A DNA stretch of 64,000 bases, taken from positions 1,860,001-1,924,000 of the forward strand of contig NZ_CP053073.1 of NCBI RefSeq assembly GCF_013003985.1, in the 5' to 3' direction. The translations under genes were made by a program, and so were the position numbers. Shown here one piece after another: positions 1 to 7,660 of the stretch. The notes under the pieces were generated by a model that did not search any database, had not been told where the DNA came from, and worked only from the letters and a program-made list of their open reading frames with translations. The stretch's first letter is position 1. The number at the start of each line of letters is the position of its first letter. Source of the DNA: Usitatibacter palustris. GTDB lineage: Bacteria; Pseudomonadota; Gammaproteobacteria; Burkholderiales; Usitatibacteraceae.

Positions 1-1049
1 AACGATTCGCGCGAGACCGGCGCGAAGCCGCCGCCCAGGCCCACGCGCGGCGCGCGCCACGCGAAGAGTGCGAGCGAGCCGCCGATCACGAGCGAGAGAA
101 AGCCGAGGATGAACACGCCGCGCGCCGGATCGGTCGCGAACGCGTGCACGGACGTGAGCACGCCCGAGCGCACGAGGAACGTGCCCACGAGCGAAAGCGA
201 GAACGCGGTGATCGCGAGCAGCACCGTCCAGCTGCGGAAAGTCCCGCGCTTCTCGGTGACCGCGAGCGAATGCACGAGTGCGGTTCCCGCGAGCCACGGC
301 ATGAAGGAGGCGTTTTCCACCGGATCCCAGAACCACCAGCCGCCCCAACCGAGCTCGTAGTACGCCCACCAGCTTCCGAGCGCGATGCCGATCGTGAGGA
401 AGCACCACGCGGCGGTCGTCCACGGGCGCGACCAGCGCGCCCAGGCGGCGTCGAGCCGGCCTTCGAGCAGGGCGGCGATCGCGAACGAGAAGGCGATCGA
501 GAACCCGACGTAGCCCATGTAGAGCATCGGCGGGTGGATCACCATGCCCGGGTCCTGCAGCAGGGGATTGAGGTCGCGTCCGTCGCCCGCGGGGGGGAGC
601 AGGCGATCGAACGGGTTCGACGTGGCCAGCATGAACAGCAGGAACCCTGCGCTCACGAGACCCATCACGCCGATCACGCGCGCGACGACGCGATCGGGCA
701 GGTGGCGGCTGAAGAGCACGACCGCGAACGTCCAGCTCGCGAGCATCAGCGTCCACAGGAGCATCGACCCCTCGTGCGATCCCCAGCTCGCCGCGACGCG
801 GTACGCAGTCGGCAGCTTCGAATTGGAATTGGTCGCGACGTTCACTACGGAGAAGTCGTTCGCGACGAAGCACGACACGAGCGCCAGGAACGCGCCGAAC
901 ACGAAGATGAACTGGCCCGCGGCTGCGGGTCGCGCGACCGCCATGAGCACGGAGCGCCCCGTGGCCGCGCCGATGAGCGGGAGGATGGCTTGCGCGAGCG
1001 CGAGAGCGAGCGCGATGCCGAGCGCGAACTGCCCGAGTTCCGGAATCAT
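1..1049 (-). CDS. ccmF: Cytochrome c heme lyase subunit CcmF (5'-part; truncated by window edge)
   Basis: The first 349 or so codons of CcmF, the large inner-membrane subunit of the CcmFH heme lyase that joins heme delivered by CcmE to apocytochrome c in the periplasm. The translation begins [20 protein letters not shown] and shows the family motifs [11 protein letters not shown] near residue 90 and, near the left edge, the tryptophan-rich heme-handling motif [15 protein letters not shown]. The ATG at 1049-1047 overlaps the ccmE stop (ATGA), which fixes the start and implies translational coupling. The 3' part of the gene lies outside the window. It is the last ccm gene visible of an operon running leftward. 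Family identity is secure. Confidence 0.96.
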   Translation of the reverse strand, partial: MIPELGQFALGIALALALAQAILPLIGAATGRSVLMAVARPAAAGQFIFVFGAFLALVSCFVANDFSVVNVATNSNSKLPTAYRVAASWGSHEGSMLLWTLMLASWTFAVVLFSRHLPDRVVARVIGVMGLVSAGFLLFMLATSNPFDRLLPPAGDGRDLNPLLQDPGMVIHPPMLYMGYVGFSIAFSFAIAALLEGRLDAAWARWSRPWTTAAWCFLTIGIALGSWWAYYELGWGGWWFWDPVENASFMPWLAGTALVHSLAVTEKRGTFRSWTVLLAITAFSLSLVGTFLVRSGVLTSVHAFATDPARGVFILGFLSLVIGGSLALFAWRAPRVGLGGGFAPVSRES

Positions 1050-1519
1050 GGCTTGCGCTCCGTCTTCTGGCCCGCGAAGGCGCCCTTGTCCATCGGATGT
1101 CCGGCCTTCTTCAGCGCTTCCGCGGCTTCGGGCGGCATGTAGTTCTCGTCGTGCTTGGCCAGCACTTCGCTCGCCCGGAAGATGCCGTCCGGACCGATGC
1201 GGCCCTGCGCGACGACGCCTTTGCCCTCCTTGAAGAGGTCGGGAAGGATGCCGGTGTAGACCACGGGAATCGTCTTCGCGGTGTCGGTCACGCGAAAATT
1301 CACGGTGAGGGCGTCCTTGTTGCGCACGATGCTGCCCACTTCGACGAGGCCACCCAGGCGGAAGTTGCGATCGCGCGGCGCTTCGTTCGCGGCGATCTGC
1401 GTGGGCGTGAAGAAGAACACGAGGTTCGACTGGAAGGCGTTGAGCACGAGTCCCACGGCGATGCCGAGGGCGGCGACGCCCGCGACGATCCAGAGAACGC
1501 GCTTAGTCCGTGGCTTCAA
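1046..1519 (-). CDS. ccmE: Cytochrome c maturation heme chaperone CcmE
   Basis: Periplasmic heme chaperone of cytochrome c maturation, anchored by one N-terminal membrane helix (about residues 8-28). It binds heme covalently through His123 in the motif HDENY (Tyr127), the HxxxY signature of classical CcmE, and passes it to CcmF. The open frame extends further upstream, but that part is low-complexity serine/arginine sequence read across ccmD. A TTG at 1519 preceded by GGAG seven bases upstream gives [19 protein letters not shown], the expected CcmE N-terminus, and a normal length of 157 residues. It overlaps the end of ccmD and shares four bases with ccmF. Confidence 0.95.
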   Translation of the reverse strand: MKPRTKRVLWIVAGVAALGIAVGLVLNAFQSNLVFFFTPTQIAANEAPRDRNFRLGGLVEVGSIVRNKDALTVNFRVTDTAKTIPVVYTGILPDLFKEGKGVVAQGRIGPDGIFRASEVLAKHDENYMPPEAAEALKKAGHPMDKGAFAGQKTERKP

Positions 1520-1646
1520 GGTTGCGCTCCGCTTCGATGCGTTCCAGGACCCGCGCGCGCTGCATGCGCAGGACGATGAGCTCGACGACGATCGCAACCG
1601 CCGCCGCGCCATAAGACATCGCGATGAAGAATCCGTGGTCCATCAT
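1503..1646 (-). CDS. ccmD: Heme exporter small subunit CcmD
   Basis: A 47-residue protein with one membrane helix (about residues 9-27, [19 protein letters not shown]) and a basic cytoplasmic tail, as in CcmD. CcmD associates with CcmABC and CcmE and helps release holo-CcmE from the complex. It lies between ccmC and ccmE, where ccmD is expected. The ATG at 1646 overlaps the ccmC stop by four bases; a second ATG follows immediately, so the true start could be one codon later. The call rests on size, single helix and position, because CcmD sequence is poorly conserved. Confidence 0.9.
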   Translation of the reverse strand: MMDHGFFIAMSYGAAAVAIVVELIVLRMQRARVLERIEAERNLEATD

Positions 1647-2371
1647 GCGCTCTTCTGCAGCGCGCGTACCCAGCGCGTGCGCCCCTCGCGTTCGAGGATG
1701 AGCGTGCGGCAGCGCGTGAGCGAAGCGCCGATCGCGTACATCCAGCAGGCGAAGGCCATGAGGATCATTCCGGTGAACATGGTGACATGCATGGTGGTGC
1801 CGGTGAGCTTCACGCTCGAGCCCTGGTGGAGCGTGTTCCACCAATACACGGAGAAATAGATGATCGGCAGATTCACGATGCCGATGATCGCGAGCAGCGC
1901 GCTCGCGCGGTCGCCGCGGCGCGGGTCGTCGAAGGCATTGGCGAGCGCGATGTAGCCGAAGTAGAGGAAGAGCAGCACGAGCTCCGACGTGAGCCGCGCG
2001 TCCCACACCCAGTACGTTCCCCACGTGGGCCGTCCCCAGAAGGCGCCGCTCCAGAGCGCGATGAACGTGAAGAGCGCGCCGGTGGGTGCGATCGAACGCG
2101 CCATCATCGCGGCGAGGCGCGAGTTGAACACCAGCGACATCGTCCCGTAGCAGGCGAGGATGAAGTACAGGAACATCGACATCCACGCCGCGGGCACGTG
2201 CAGGAAGATGATGCGATACGACTCGCCCTGCGTGGCATCGGTGGGTGCGACGAAGAAGCCGACGTACAGGCCGACCGCGGCGAGCACAGCGGCGAGCGCG
2301 AAGAAGATCGGCGCAAGGCGTCCGGCGAGTCCGAAGAACGTCGAGGGCGAGGAGAAGTAGAACCAGTTCAT
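1643..2371 (-). CDS. ccmC: Heme exporter permease CcmC
   Basis: Six-helix inner-membrane protein that loads heme onto CcmE. From the ATG at 2371 the protein is 242 residues, normal for CcmC. The WWD-type heme-handling motif is WGTYWVWDARLT (residues 118-128 region), and the two expected axial histidines are visible in FLHVP (His58) and NTLHQG (His182). The open frame extends 14 codons further upstream, but MNWFYFSSPSTFFGLAGR is the typical CcmC beginning. It starts 4 bases after the ccmB stop and overlaps ccmD by four. Confidence 0.95.
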   Translation of the reverse strand: MNWFYFSSPSTFFGLAGRLAPIFFALAAVLAAVGLYVGFFVAPTDATQGESYRIIFLHVPAAWMSMFLYFILACYGTMSLVFNSRLAAMMARSIAPTGALFTFIALWSGAFWGRPTWGTYWVWDARLTSELVLLFLYFGYIALANAFDDPRRGDRASALLAIIGIVNLPIIYFSVYWWNTLHQGSSVKLTGTTMHVTMFTGMILMAFACWMYAIGASLTRCRTLILEREGRTRWVRALQKSA

Positions 2372-2375
2372 GGGG

Positions 2376-3062
2376 CTAGTCGAGGGCGATCCGGAGGGCG
2401 GTGCCGATCGCAAAGGGCGTGGCCATCGCGGCGAGGATCAATCCGGCGCCGAGCAGCGACAGATGCGGCGCCGCCGAGAGTCCTGCCGATTGCGCTTCGG
2501 CCGCGCCCGCGCCGAACACCAGCACGGGCACGAACAGCGGAAGGGCCAGCAATGCGAGCAGCATACCGCCGCCGCGCGCGCCCAGGGCGAGGGCCGCACA
2601 CGCGCCCCCGAGCAGGGAGAGGATTGGCGTTCCGAGTGCCAGCGCCGCGACGAGCATCGCGAGCACATCGGTCGGCAGGCCGTACTGAAGGCCGAGCAGG
2701 GGGGCGAGCAGCGTGAGCGGTAATCCCGACGAGAGCCAATGCGCGGCGACCTTTCCACAGACCCATCCTGCGATGGGATGCGGCGAGAGCACCATTTGTT
2801 CCAGCGTTCCGTCGGCAAAATCGGTCGAGAAAAGCGACGGCAGCGAAAGGAAGGCCGCGAGGAGCGCGCCCACCCAGATCACGCCGGGGCCGATGCGCGC
2901 GAGCAATGGCGGCTCCGTGCCGATGGCGAGCGGAAAAAGCGCTGCGACCAGCAGGTAGAACGCGAGCGTGAGCATCGCCTCGTCCGGATGGCGCCAGGCG
3001 AGCTTCGTGTCGCGCGCGAAGGTGCACGCAAAGCCACCGCCGAAGGTGCCCGCCGCATTCAC
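2376..3062 (-). CDS. ccmB: Heme exporter permease CcmB
   Basis: Membrane subunit of the CcmAB ABC transporter, which with CcmC and CcmD releases holo-CcmE at the expense of ATP. The protein is 228 residues (family about 220) with six hydrophobic segments and the conserved stretch DFADGTLEQMVLSP near residues 80-95. The start chosen is a GTG at 3062 that overlaps the ccmA stop as GTGA. Translation upstream of it is an arginine-rich shadow of ccmA in another frame. The spacing and identity of the neighbours support the call. Confidence 0.94.
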   Translation of the reverse strand: MNAAGTFGGGFACTFARDTKLAWRHPDEAMLTLAFYLLVAALFPLAIGTEPPLLARIGPGVIWVGALLAAFLSLPSLFSTDFADGTLEQMVLSPHPIAGWVCGKVAAHWLSSGLPLTLLAPLLGLQYGLPTDVLAMLVAALALGTPILSLLGGACAALALGARGGGMLLALLALPLFVPVLVFGAGAAEAQSAGLSAAPHLSLLGAGLILAAMATPFAIGTALRIALD

Positions 3063-3646
3063 AGCCTCAATTCCTGGGGTTTTGTCGTCCCGCTGCCCAG
3101 GTCGTGGTGCGTGGCGATGAGCGCGAGGCCGCCGCGGCCAAGATGCCGTGCAAGACCTTGCGCGAACAATTGTTCGCCATCGCCATCGAGCGCGGTAAGG
3201 GGCTCGTCGAGGATCCACAGCGGCGCCGGATCGAGGGCGAGGCGCGCGAGGCCGATGCGCCGCCGCTGGCCCGCGGACAGGCGGCGCGCGGGCAGTGCGC
3301 GGCGCGATTCGAGCCCGACCGCGCGGAGTGCTTCGGCGATCGCGGGAACCGGCGCATCGACCGCGCGAAGGCGCAGTGCAAACCGCAGGTTCTCTTCCGC
3401 GGTGAGGTCATCCTTGATGCCCGCGAGGTGCCCGGCGTAGATGAAATCGGCGTCGCGTTGAACTTCGCCTGCGTCGGGCCGCGTGAGGCCAGCAGCACAG
3501 CGCAGCAGCGTGGTCTTCCCGCTGCCGTTGGCGCCGCGCACGCACAGCGCCTCGCCCCCCGAGAGCCGGAACGAAATGCCCGAGAAGAGGTTCACCGGAC
3601 CGCGAGAAGCGGCGAGCGAACGCACTTCGAGGCTGGCAGCACTCAC
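3059..3646 (-). CDS. ccmA: Heme exporter ATP-binding protein CcmA
   Basis: Small ABC-type ATPase of the CcmABCD complex, 195 residues. Walker A is GANGSGKTT (about residues 38-46), the ABC signature is LSAGQRRRIGLARL, Walker B is LWILDEPLTALD, and the switch histidine is in ATHHD. It begins at a GTG (3646) that overlaps the stop of ccmI as GTGA, and it overlaps ccmB the same way, so ccmI-A-B are translationally chained. Confidence 0.96.
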   Translation of the reverse strand: MSAASLEVRSLAASRGPVNLFSGISFRLSGGEALCVRGANGSGKTTLLRCAAGLTRPDAGEVQRDADFIYAGHLAGIKDDLTAEENLRFALRLRAVDAPVPAIAEALRAVGLESRRALPARRLSAGQRRRIGLARLALDPAPLWILDEPLTALDGDGEQLFAQGLARHLGRGGLALIATHHDLGSGTTKPQELRL

Positions 3647-4929
3647 GGCAGCACCTTGTCGATCACGATCTTCACGCCGCGCGTGCCGGGCTTCACGACG
3701 GCGCTGGTTCCCGAGAGATCGCCCGGTTGCGGCACGGCACCGCCCGACTTCGAGATCCGCGCCTCGATGCGCACGGCCGGCGCGGACGATAGATTCATGC
3801 CCGGGGCCATCGCCATCGCATCGGTGAGTTCGAAGGCGCGCGGCAATTCCTTCGCCGAGACGCGCAGGATCGCGAGCGGCATTCGCGGCCCGCCCTCGGC
3901 ACGCGCGTAGATGAAGAGCGTGTCGCCGGGGCCGACCTGCGAGGCGAGTTTGGGATCCAGGGTGACGTTTCCTGAGACCGACCCGGTCGCCGTGACGGGG
4001 GACGCGCCCTTGGCGATGGGTGCGGCGGGTGCCGGAGCAGCTGCAGGCGCTGCAGGCGGCGGAAGTGCGGCGCCCTGGGGCGGCAGCGGCTTGCCCGCGG
4101 CGGTGGCGCGCTCGCGCACCTCGCCGATGATCGCGAAAACCTTGGGCGCATCTTCGGAGCCCGGCGGCAGCGAACGCGCGAGCGTTTCCCAGTAGCGGAC
4201 GGCGCCGGCGAAATCGTTCTCGTTGAGCGCCGCGGTTCCCGCGAGCGCCAACGCCTTCTGGTGCAAGGGATCGATCTTCAGCGCCTGGCGAACCAGCTCG
4301 TAGGGCTTGCCCGAGAGGTTGCGGCCCTGCGCCATCGCGAGCGAATCGGCGTAGTCGGCGAGCACGTTCGCGTCGTTGGGCATGAGCTTCGCGAGGTGCG
4401 CATAGGCTTCGATCGCCTCGGGATAGCGGCCCAGCGCATTCATCGAGCGCGCGAGCAGGGCCCAGCCGGGCGCGTCATCGGGGCGCTCGCGCACCTTGCG
4501 CGCGAGGTTCTCCACCATCTCCTCGATCTGGCGATCGCTCGGACCCTTCGCCTGCACCTGGGCGGGATTGATCGCTTCGGGCGTGCCGAGCGCGAGGTAG
4601 AGGCCCACGGCGATCGCGGGCACGACGAAAGCCATGATGCCGACGACGATCCACGGCCGGCGCGCAGGCGGCGGCGCATCGGCTTCGCGCGCGGCGAGAT
4701 CGGATTCGGCACGTGCGACCAACTCGGCCAGGGCTTCCTCGCGCGATTCCGCGGGCAGCACGCCGCTGGCGACATCCGCATCGATCTCGCGGCGCGCATC
4801 GCGCAACACCCGCAGGTTCGCCGCGCCGCTGGTCGGAGCTGCGCTATTGCGCGAGCGCAGCAGGGGCACGAGCACGAAAGCGAGCGCCACGCCCGTCATC
4901 AGGACGGCGAGGATCGAGAAAAGGATCAA
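3643..4929 (-). CDS. ccmI: Cytochrome c biogenesis protein CcmI (TPR domain)
   Basis: Apocytochrome chaperone of the CcmFHI module: two membrane helices (about residues 1-24 and 94-115) flanking a cytoplasmic leucine-rich loop, then a periplasmic TPR region (about 140-260, for example DDAPGWALLARSMNALGRYPEAIEAY). A proline/alanine linker follows, then a C-terminal beta-rich domain. The open frame reaches an ATG at 4977, but a perfect TATAAT at 4969-4964 would place the transcript start below that codon. A TTG at 4929 gives an N-terminus resembling known CcmI (ILFSILAVLMTGVALAFVL), so I prefer it. The start remains uncertain. Here ccmI leads the operon instead of following ccmF/H. Confidence 0.88.
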   Translation of the reverse strand: MILFSILAVLMTGVALAFVLVPLLRSRNSAAPTSGAANLRVLRDARREIDADVASGVLPAESREEALAELVARAESDLAAREADAPPPARRPWIVVGIMAFVVPAIAVGLYLALGTPEAINPAQVQAKGPSDRQIEEMVENLARKVRERPDDAPGWALLARSMNALGRYPEAIEAYAHLAKLMPNDANVLADYADSLAMAQGRNLSGKPYELVRQALKIDPLHQKALALAGTAALNENDFAGAVRYWETLARSLPPGSEDAPKVFAIIGEVRERATAAGKPLPPQGAALPPPAAPAAAPAPAAPIAKGASPVTATGSVSGNVTLDPKLASQVGPGDTLFIYARAEGGPRMPLAILRVSAKELPRAFELTDAMAMAPGMNLSSAPAVRIEARISKSGGAVPQPGDLSGTSAVVKPGTRGVKIVIDKVLP

Positions 4930-4963
4930 GGGAGAGTCCGCGAGCGGCCGGAAAGGATGCGGA

Positions 4964-4969
4964 ATTATA
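4964..4969 (-). promoter_or_regulatory. Candidate -10 box for the ccm operon
   Basis: Reading leftward the sequence is GGTATAATTCC, an exact match to the sigma-70 -10 consensus. No good -35 hexamer lies at the usual distance. It sits inside the longest possible ccmI frame, which argues that ccmI starts downstream of it at the TTG at 4929. Confidence 0.5.
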
Positions 4970-4971
4970 CC

Positions 4972-4999
4972 TTGCACCGTAGCGTTGACCCGCTAGAAT
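4972..4999 (+). promoter_or_regulatory. Candidate sigma-70 promoter for the electron-conduit operon
   Basis: TTGCAC (4972-4977) and TAGAAT (4994-4999) are separated by 16 bases, a good sigma-70-type promoter pointing rightward about 95 bases before the first gene. It is back to back with the -10 box for ccm, so both cytochrome operons may share this control region. Confidence 0.5.
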
Positions 5000-5094
5000 G
5001 CGGGCCAGAACAACAAGAACAACAGCAACAGGACTCCCTCCGGAGTGGCGCACCGAGTCTTCAATGGCGGCAAGCGACGGCCTGGGAGGGCCTC

Positions 5095-5928
5095 CTGAAG
5101 CATCGTTCTATTCTCGAATACGCGAAATTCCGCTGGTTCAAGGCAGCGGTGGGCCTGTGCGTCCTCTCCGGACTCGCCTACCTCTGGCATGAGCCGCCGA
5201 CGAAACCGTATGGCGGAACCTGGCTCGGTTACACGCTGGGCACGATCGGCGCGCTCCTCATCCTCTGGCTGCTCTGGTATGGCGTGCGCAAGCGCCGCTA
5301 CCGATCCAACACCGGCACCGTGCAGGGCTGGCTTTCGGCGCACGTGTACCTCGGCGTCGCGCTCGTCGTGGTCGTGACGCTGCACACCGGTTTCGAGCTG
5401 GGATGGAACGTGCACACGCTCGCGTACGTGCTCATGGTGGCCGTGGTGGTGAGCGGCCTGTACGGCGTGTTCATCTACCTGCGCGCCCCCAACCTGATGA
5501 CGGCGAACCTGGGCGCGGAGACGCTCGATTCGATCCTCCTGAAAATTGCCGACCTCGACCGGGCCATGCGCGAGGCGGCGCTGTCGTTGCCCGACGACCT
5601 TTTCGCGCAGGTCGAAAAGTCCGTGCGGGGCACGAGCATCGGCGGGTCCTTCGTGCGGATCTTCTCGGGACGCGATCCCGATTGCCCGACCGCTCGAGCG
5701 GTGCGGGACATGCCCGTGATCGCCAAGCGCCTCACCGGCGAGCAGGCGCTGGTGAACAAGCAGGTCTACACGATGCTCGTCGAGAAGAACGAGCTCCTGT
5801 TCCGCGCGCGGCGCGACCTGCGATTGAAGTCGATCCTCGACCTCTGGCTCTTCATCCACGTGCCGCTCGCGGTCGCGCTGCTCGCCGCGCTCGCCGCGCA
5901 CGTGCTTTCCGTCTTCATCTACTGGTAG
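5095..5928 (+). CDS. Membrane b-type cytochrome (cytochrome b561/ferric-reductase-like)
   Basis: Integral membrane protein of about 277 residues with about five helices. Histidines sit within or at the ends of helices in SAHVYLG, TLHTGF, FIHVPL and AAHVLS, the pattern of a diheme b-type cytochrome. A soluble loop of about 100 residues separates the helices. It probably passes electrons between the cytoplasmic side or quinone pool and the periplasmic cytochrome encoded next. No ATG, GTG or TTG exists in frame near the N-terminus. The best start is a CTG at 5095 with GGGAGGG just upstream; an ATT at 5110 is possible. First gene of a seven-gene operon. Assignment to a named family is by topology only. 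Confidence 0.75.
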   Translation: MKHRSILEYAKFRWFKAAVGLCVLSGLAYLWHEPPTKPYGGTWLGYTLGTIGALLILWLLWYGVRKRRYRSNTGTVQGWLSAHVYLGVALVVVVTLHTGFELGWNVHTLAYVLMVAVVVSGLYGVFIYLRAPNLMTANLGAETLDSILLKIADLDRAMREAALSLPDDLFAQVEKSVRGTSIGGSFVRIFSGRDPDCPTARAVRDMPVIAKRLTGEQALVNKQVYTMLVEKNELLFRARRDLRLKSILDLWLFIHVPLAVALLAALAAHVLSVFIYW

Positions 5929-5935
5929 GGGCGCG

Positions 5936-7660
5936 ATGAAAGTCCTCATCATCACGCGCACCCAGGGCCGCACCGGCCGGATGATGGAACACAAGCGCGA
6001 GGTCGAGGGCGACTGGATCCGCGTCGGGCGCGCCGCGAGCTCCGAGATCTTCCTTCCCGACCCGCGCGTCGCGTTGTTCCAGGGCCTCATCGGCTATCGC
6101 AAGGGCCTCATCTACAGCGAAGGCGAGTCGGGCATCGTCGGCAGTTCGAGCACGACGCAGAAATCGGTCATGTCCGTGCGCCTCGCGCCGGGCGTGTCGA
6201 TCGACGCGGGCCCGTACAAGATCACGTCGCTCGAGCCACCCGAAGGATTCGACGGCGCGCTGGCCGTGGAGCTGGTGCGGCCGGCGGAGGTGGTGCCCGA
6301 AGGCGATATCCGCGATCGCTCGTCGCGCCGCTCGCTCGCGTCGCTGGGCCTGCCCAAGCGCGTGGCTTCGTGGAGCCTGCTCGCGCTCATCGTCGTGCTC
6401 TTCTTCCTGGTGCCGGCCGGCCGCGTGCTCGAACTGCCGTGGCGCAATGCGACGGGCGAGGCGCTGGGCCTCACCGACAAGGTCTGGAACCCGGGCGCGG
6501 TGATCCTCGCCCATCAACCCATCGAACAGAAATGCGAGTCGTGCCACGAAGTGGCCTTCGAGCACGTGAAGGACCGCGCCTGCCTCACCTGCCACATGGC
6601 GATCCAGCATCACGTCGGCCCGGAGTTGAAGCCCGCCGCGCTCTTCGAGGGGCAACGCTGCGGGACCTGCCACCGCGATCACAAGGGCGTGAAGGCGACG
6701 CATCGCGACGATGACATGTTGTGCACCTCGTGCCATCGCGACATCCGCGCAACATCGCCCGCATCCACGGCGGCGAACGTGTCGAATTTCGCGACGAACC
6801 ATCCCGCGTTCCGGCTCTCGCTGCCGGGAGAAGGCGGCGTGCGTCGCGTTCGCCAGGGACAGGGCGTGATCGTGGAGACCTCCAACCTCGTCTTCCCGCA
6901 TGCCGTCCACATGGACCCGAAGGGTGTTCGCTCGCCTACGCAGGGCCGCATGACGCTGCAATGCTCGAGCTGCCACGGGCCTGACGCTTCGAAGCGCACG
7001 TTCGAGCCGATCAACATGCGCAAGCACTGCCAGGAGTGCCACCAGCTGCAGTTCGAGCCCGCCGTCACGACGCGCGAAGTGCCGCATGGGTCGGCGCGCG
7101 ACGCGAAAGTGGTCGTCGAGGAGTTCTACGCGAACCTCGCGTTGAATGGCGTGCGCGACAGTTTCGAGAAGGCCTTCGGCGTTCCCGGCGAAGGATTGCT
7201 GCGCCGCGTGGGCGAGCCCAGCGAATCCGAGCGCAAGACCGCCGCGAACCTCGCCGCGACCAAGGCGGGCAAGGTCGCCACCGAACTCTTCGAGGTGCGC
7301 GTATGCCGGACGTGCCACGAGGTCCGGCGCGTGGAGGAGGGCAAGTCGGTCGATTGGCGTGTGGCCGCGGTGCGCGCGAACAACGCGTGGATGCCCAAGG
7401 CGCGCTTCGAGCATCGCAGCCATGCGCAATCGAAGTGCGCCGACTGCCACGATGTCGCGGCCTCGAAGAAATCCTCGGACGTCGCGATGCCCAACATCGA
7501 GACCTGCCGCAAGTGCCACGGCGGCGGGGAGCCGGTGGCGAACAAGATCACCTCCAACTGCATGCAATGCCACGGCTTCCACGGGTCGGGTCACCTCTGG
7601 GATCCGACCTTCAAGAAGCCCGCCACGCGGGTGGTGGAAGGAGCGGGCATTGGGCGCTAG
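5936..7660 (+). CDS. Membrane-anchored decaheme cytochrome c with N-terminal FHA-like domain
   Basis: A 574-residue fusion. Residues 1-140 form a cytoplasmic FHA-like domain (WIRVGRAASSEIFLPD at 27-42, where FHA domains have GRxxxxxIxLxD), but the phosphothreonine-contacting Ser and His positions are not conserved. One membrane helix follows at about 144-165. Residues 200-545 are periplasmic and carry ten CxxCH heme sites: CESCH, CLTCH, CGTCH, CTSCH, CSSCH, CQECH, CRTCH, CADCH, CRKCH and CMQCH. It lies 7 bases after the b-type cytochrome gene, which suggests direct electron transfer between the two. Its 3' end overlaps the next gene by 11 bases. The heme count is read directly; electron-transfer role is inferred. 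Confidence 0.88.
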   Translation: MKVLIITRTQGRTGRMMEHKREVEGDWIRVGRAASSEIFLPDPRVALFQGLIGYRKGLIYSEGESGIVGSSSTTQKSVMSVRLAPGVSIDAGPYKITSLEPPEGFDGALAVELVRPAEVVPEGDIRDRSSRRSLASLGLPKRVASWSLLALIVVLFFLVPAGRVLELPWRNATGEALGLTDKVWNPGAVILAHQPIEQKCESCHEVAFEHVKDRACLTCHMAIQHHVGPELKPAALFEGQRCGTCHRDHKGVKATHRDDDMLCTSCHRDIRATSPASTAANVSNFATNHPAFRLSLPGEGGVRRVRQGQGVIVETSNLVFPHAVHMDPKGVRSPTQGRMTLQCSSCHGPDASKRTFEPINMRKHCQECHQLQFEPAVTTREVPHGSARDAKVVVEEFYANLALNGVRDSFEKAFGVPGEGLLRRVGEPSESERKTAANLAATKAGKVATELFEVRVCRTCHEVRRVEEGKSVDWRVAAVRANNAWMPKARFEHRSHAQSKCADCHDVAASKKSSDVAMPNIETCRKCHGGGEPVANKITSNCMQCHGFHGSGHLWDPTFKKPATRVVEGAGIGR

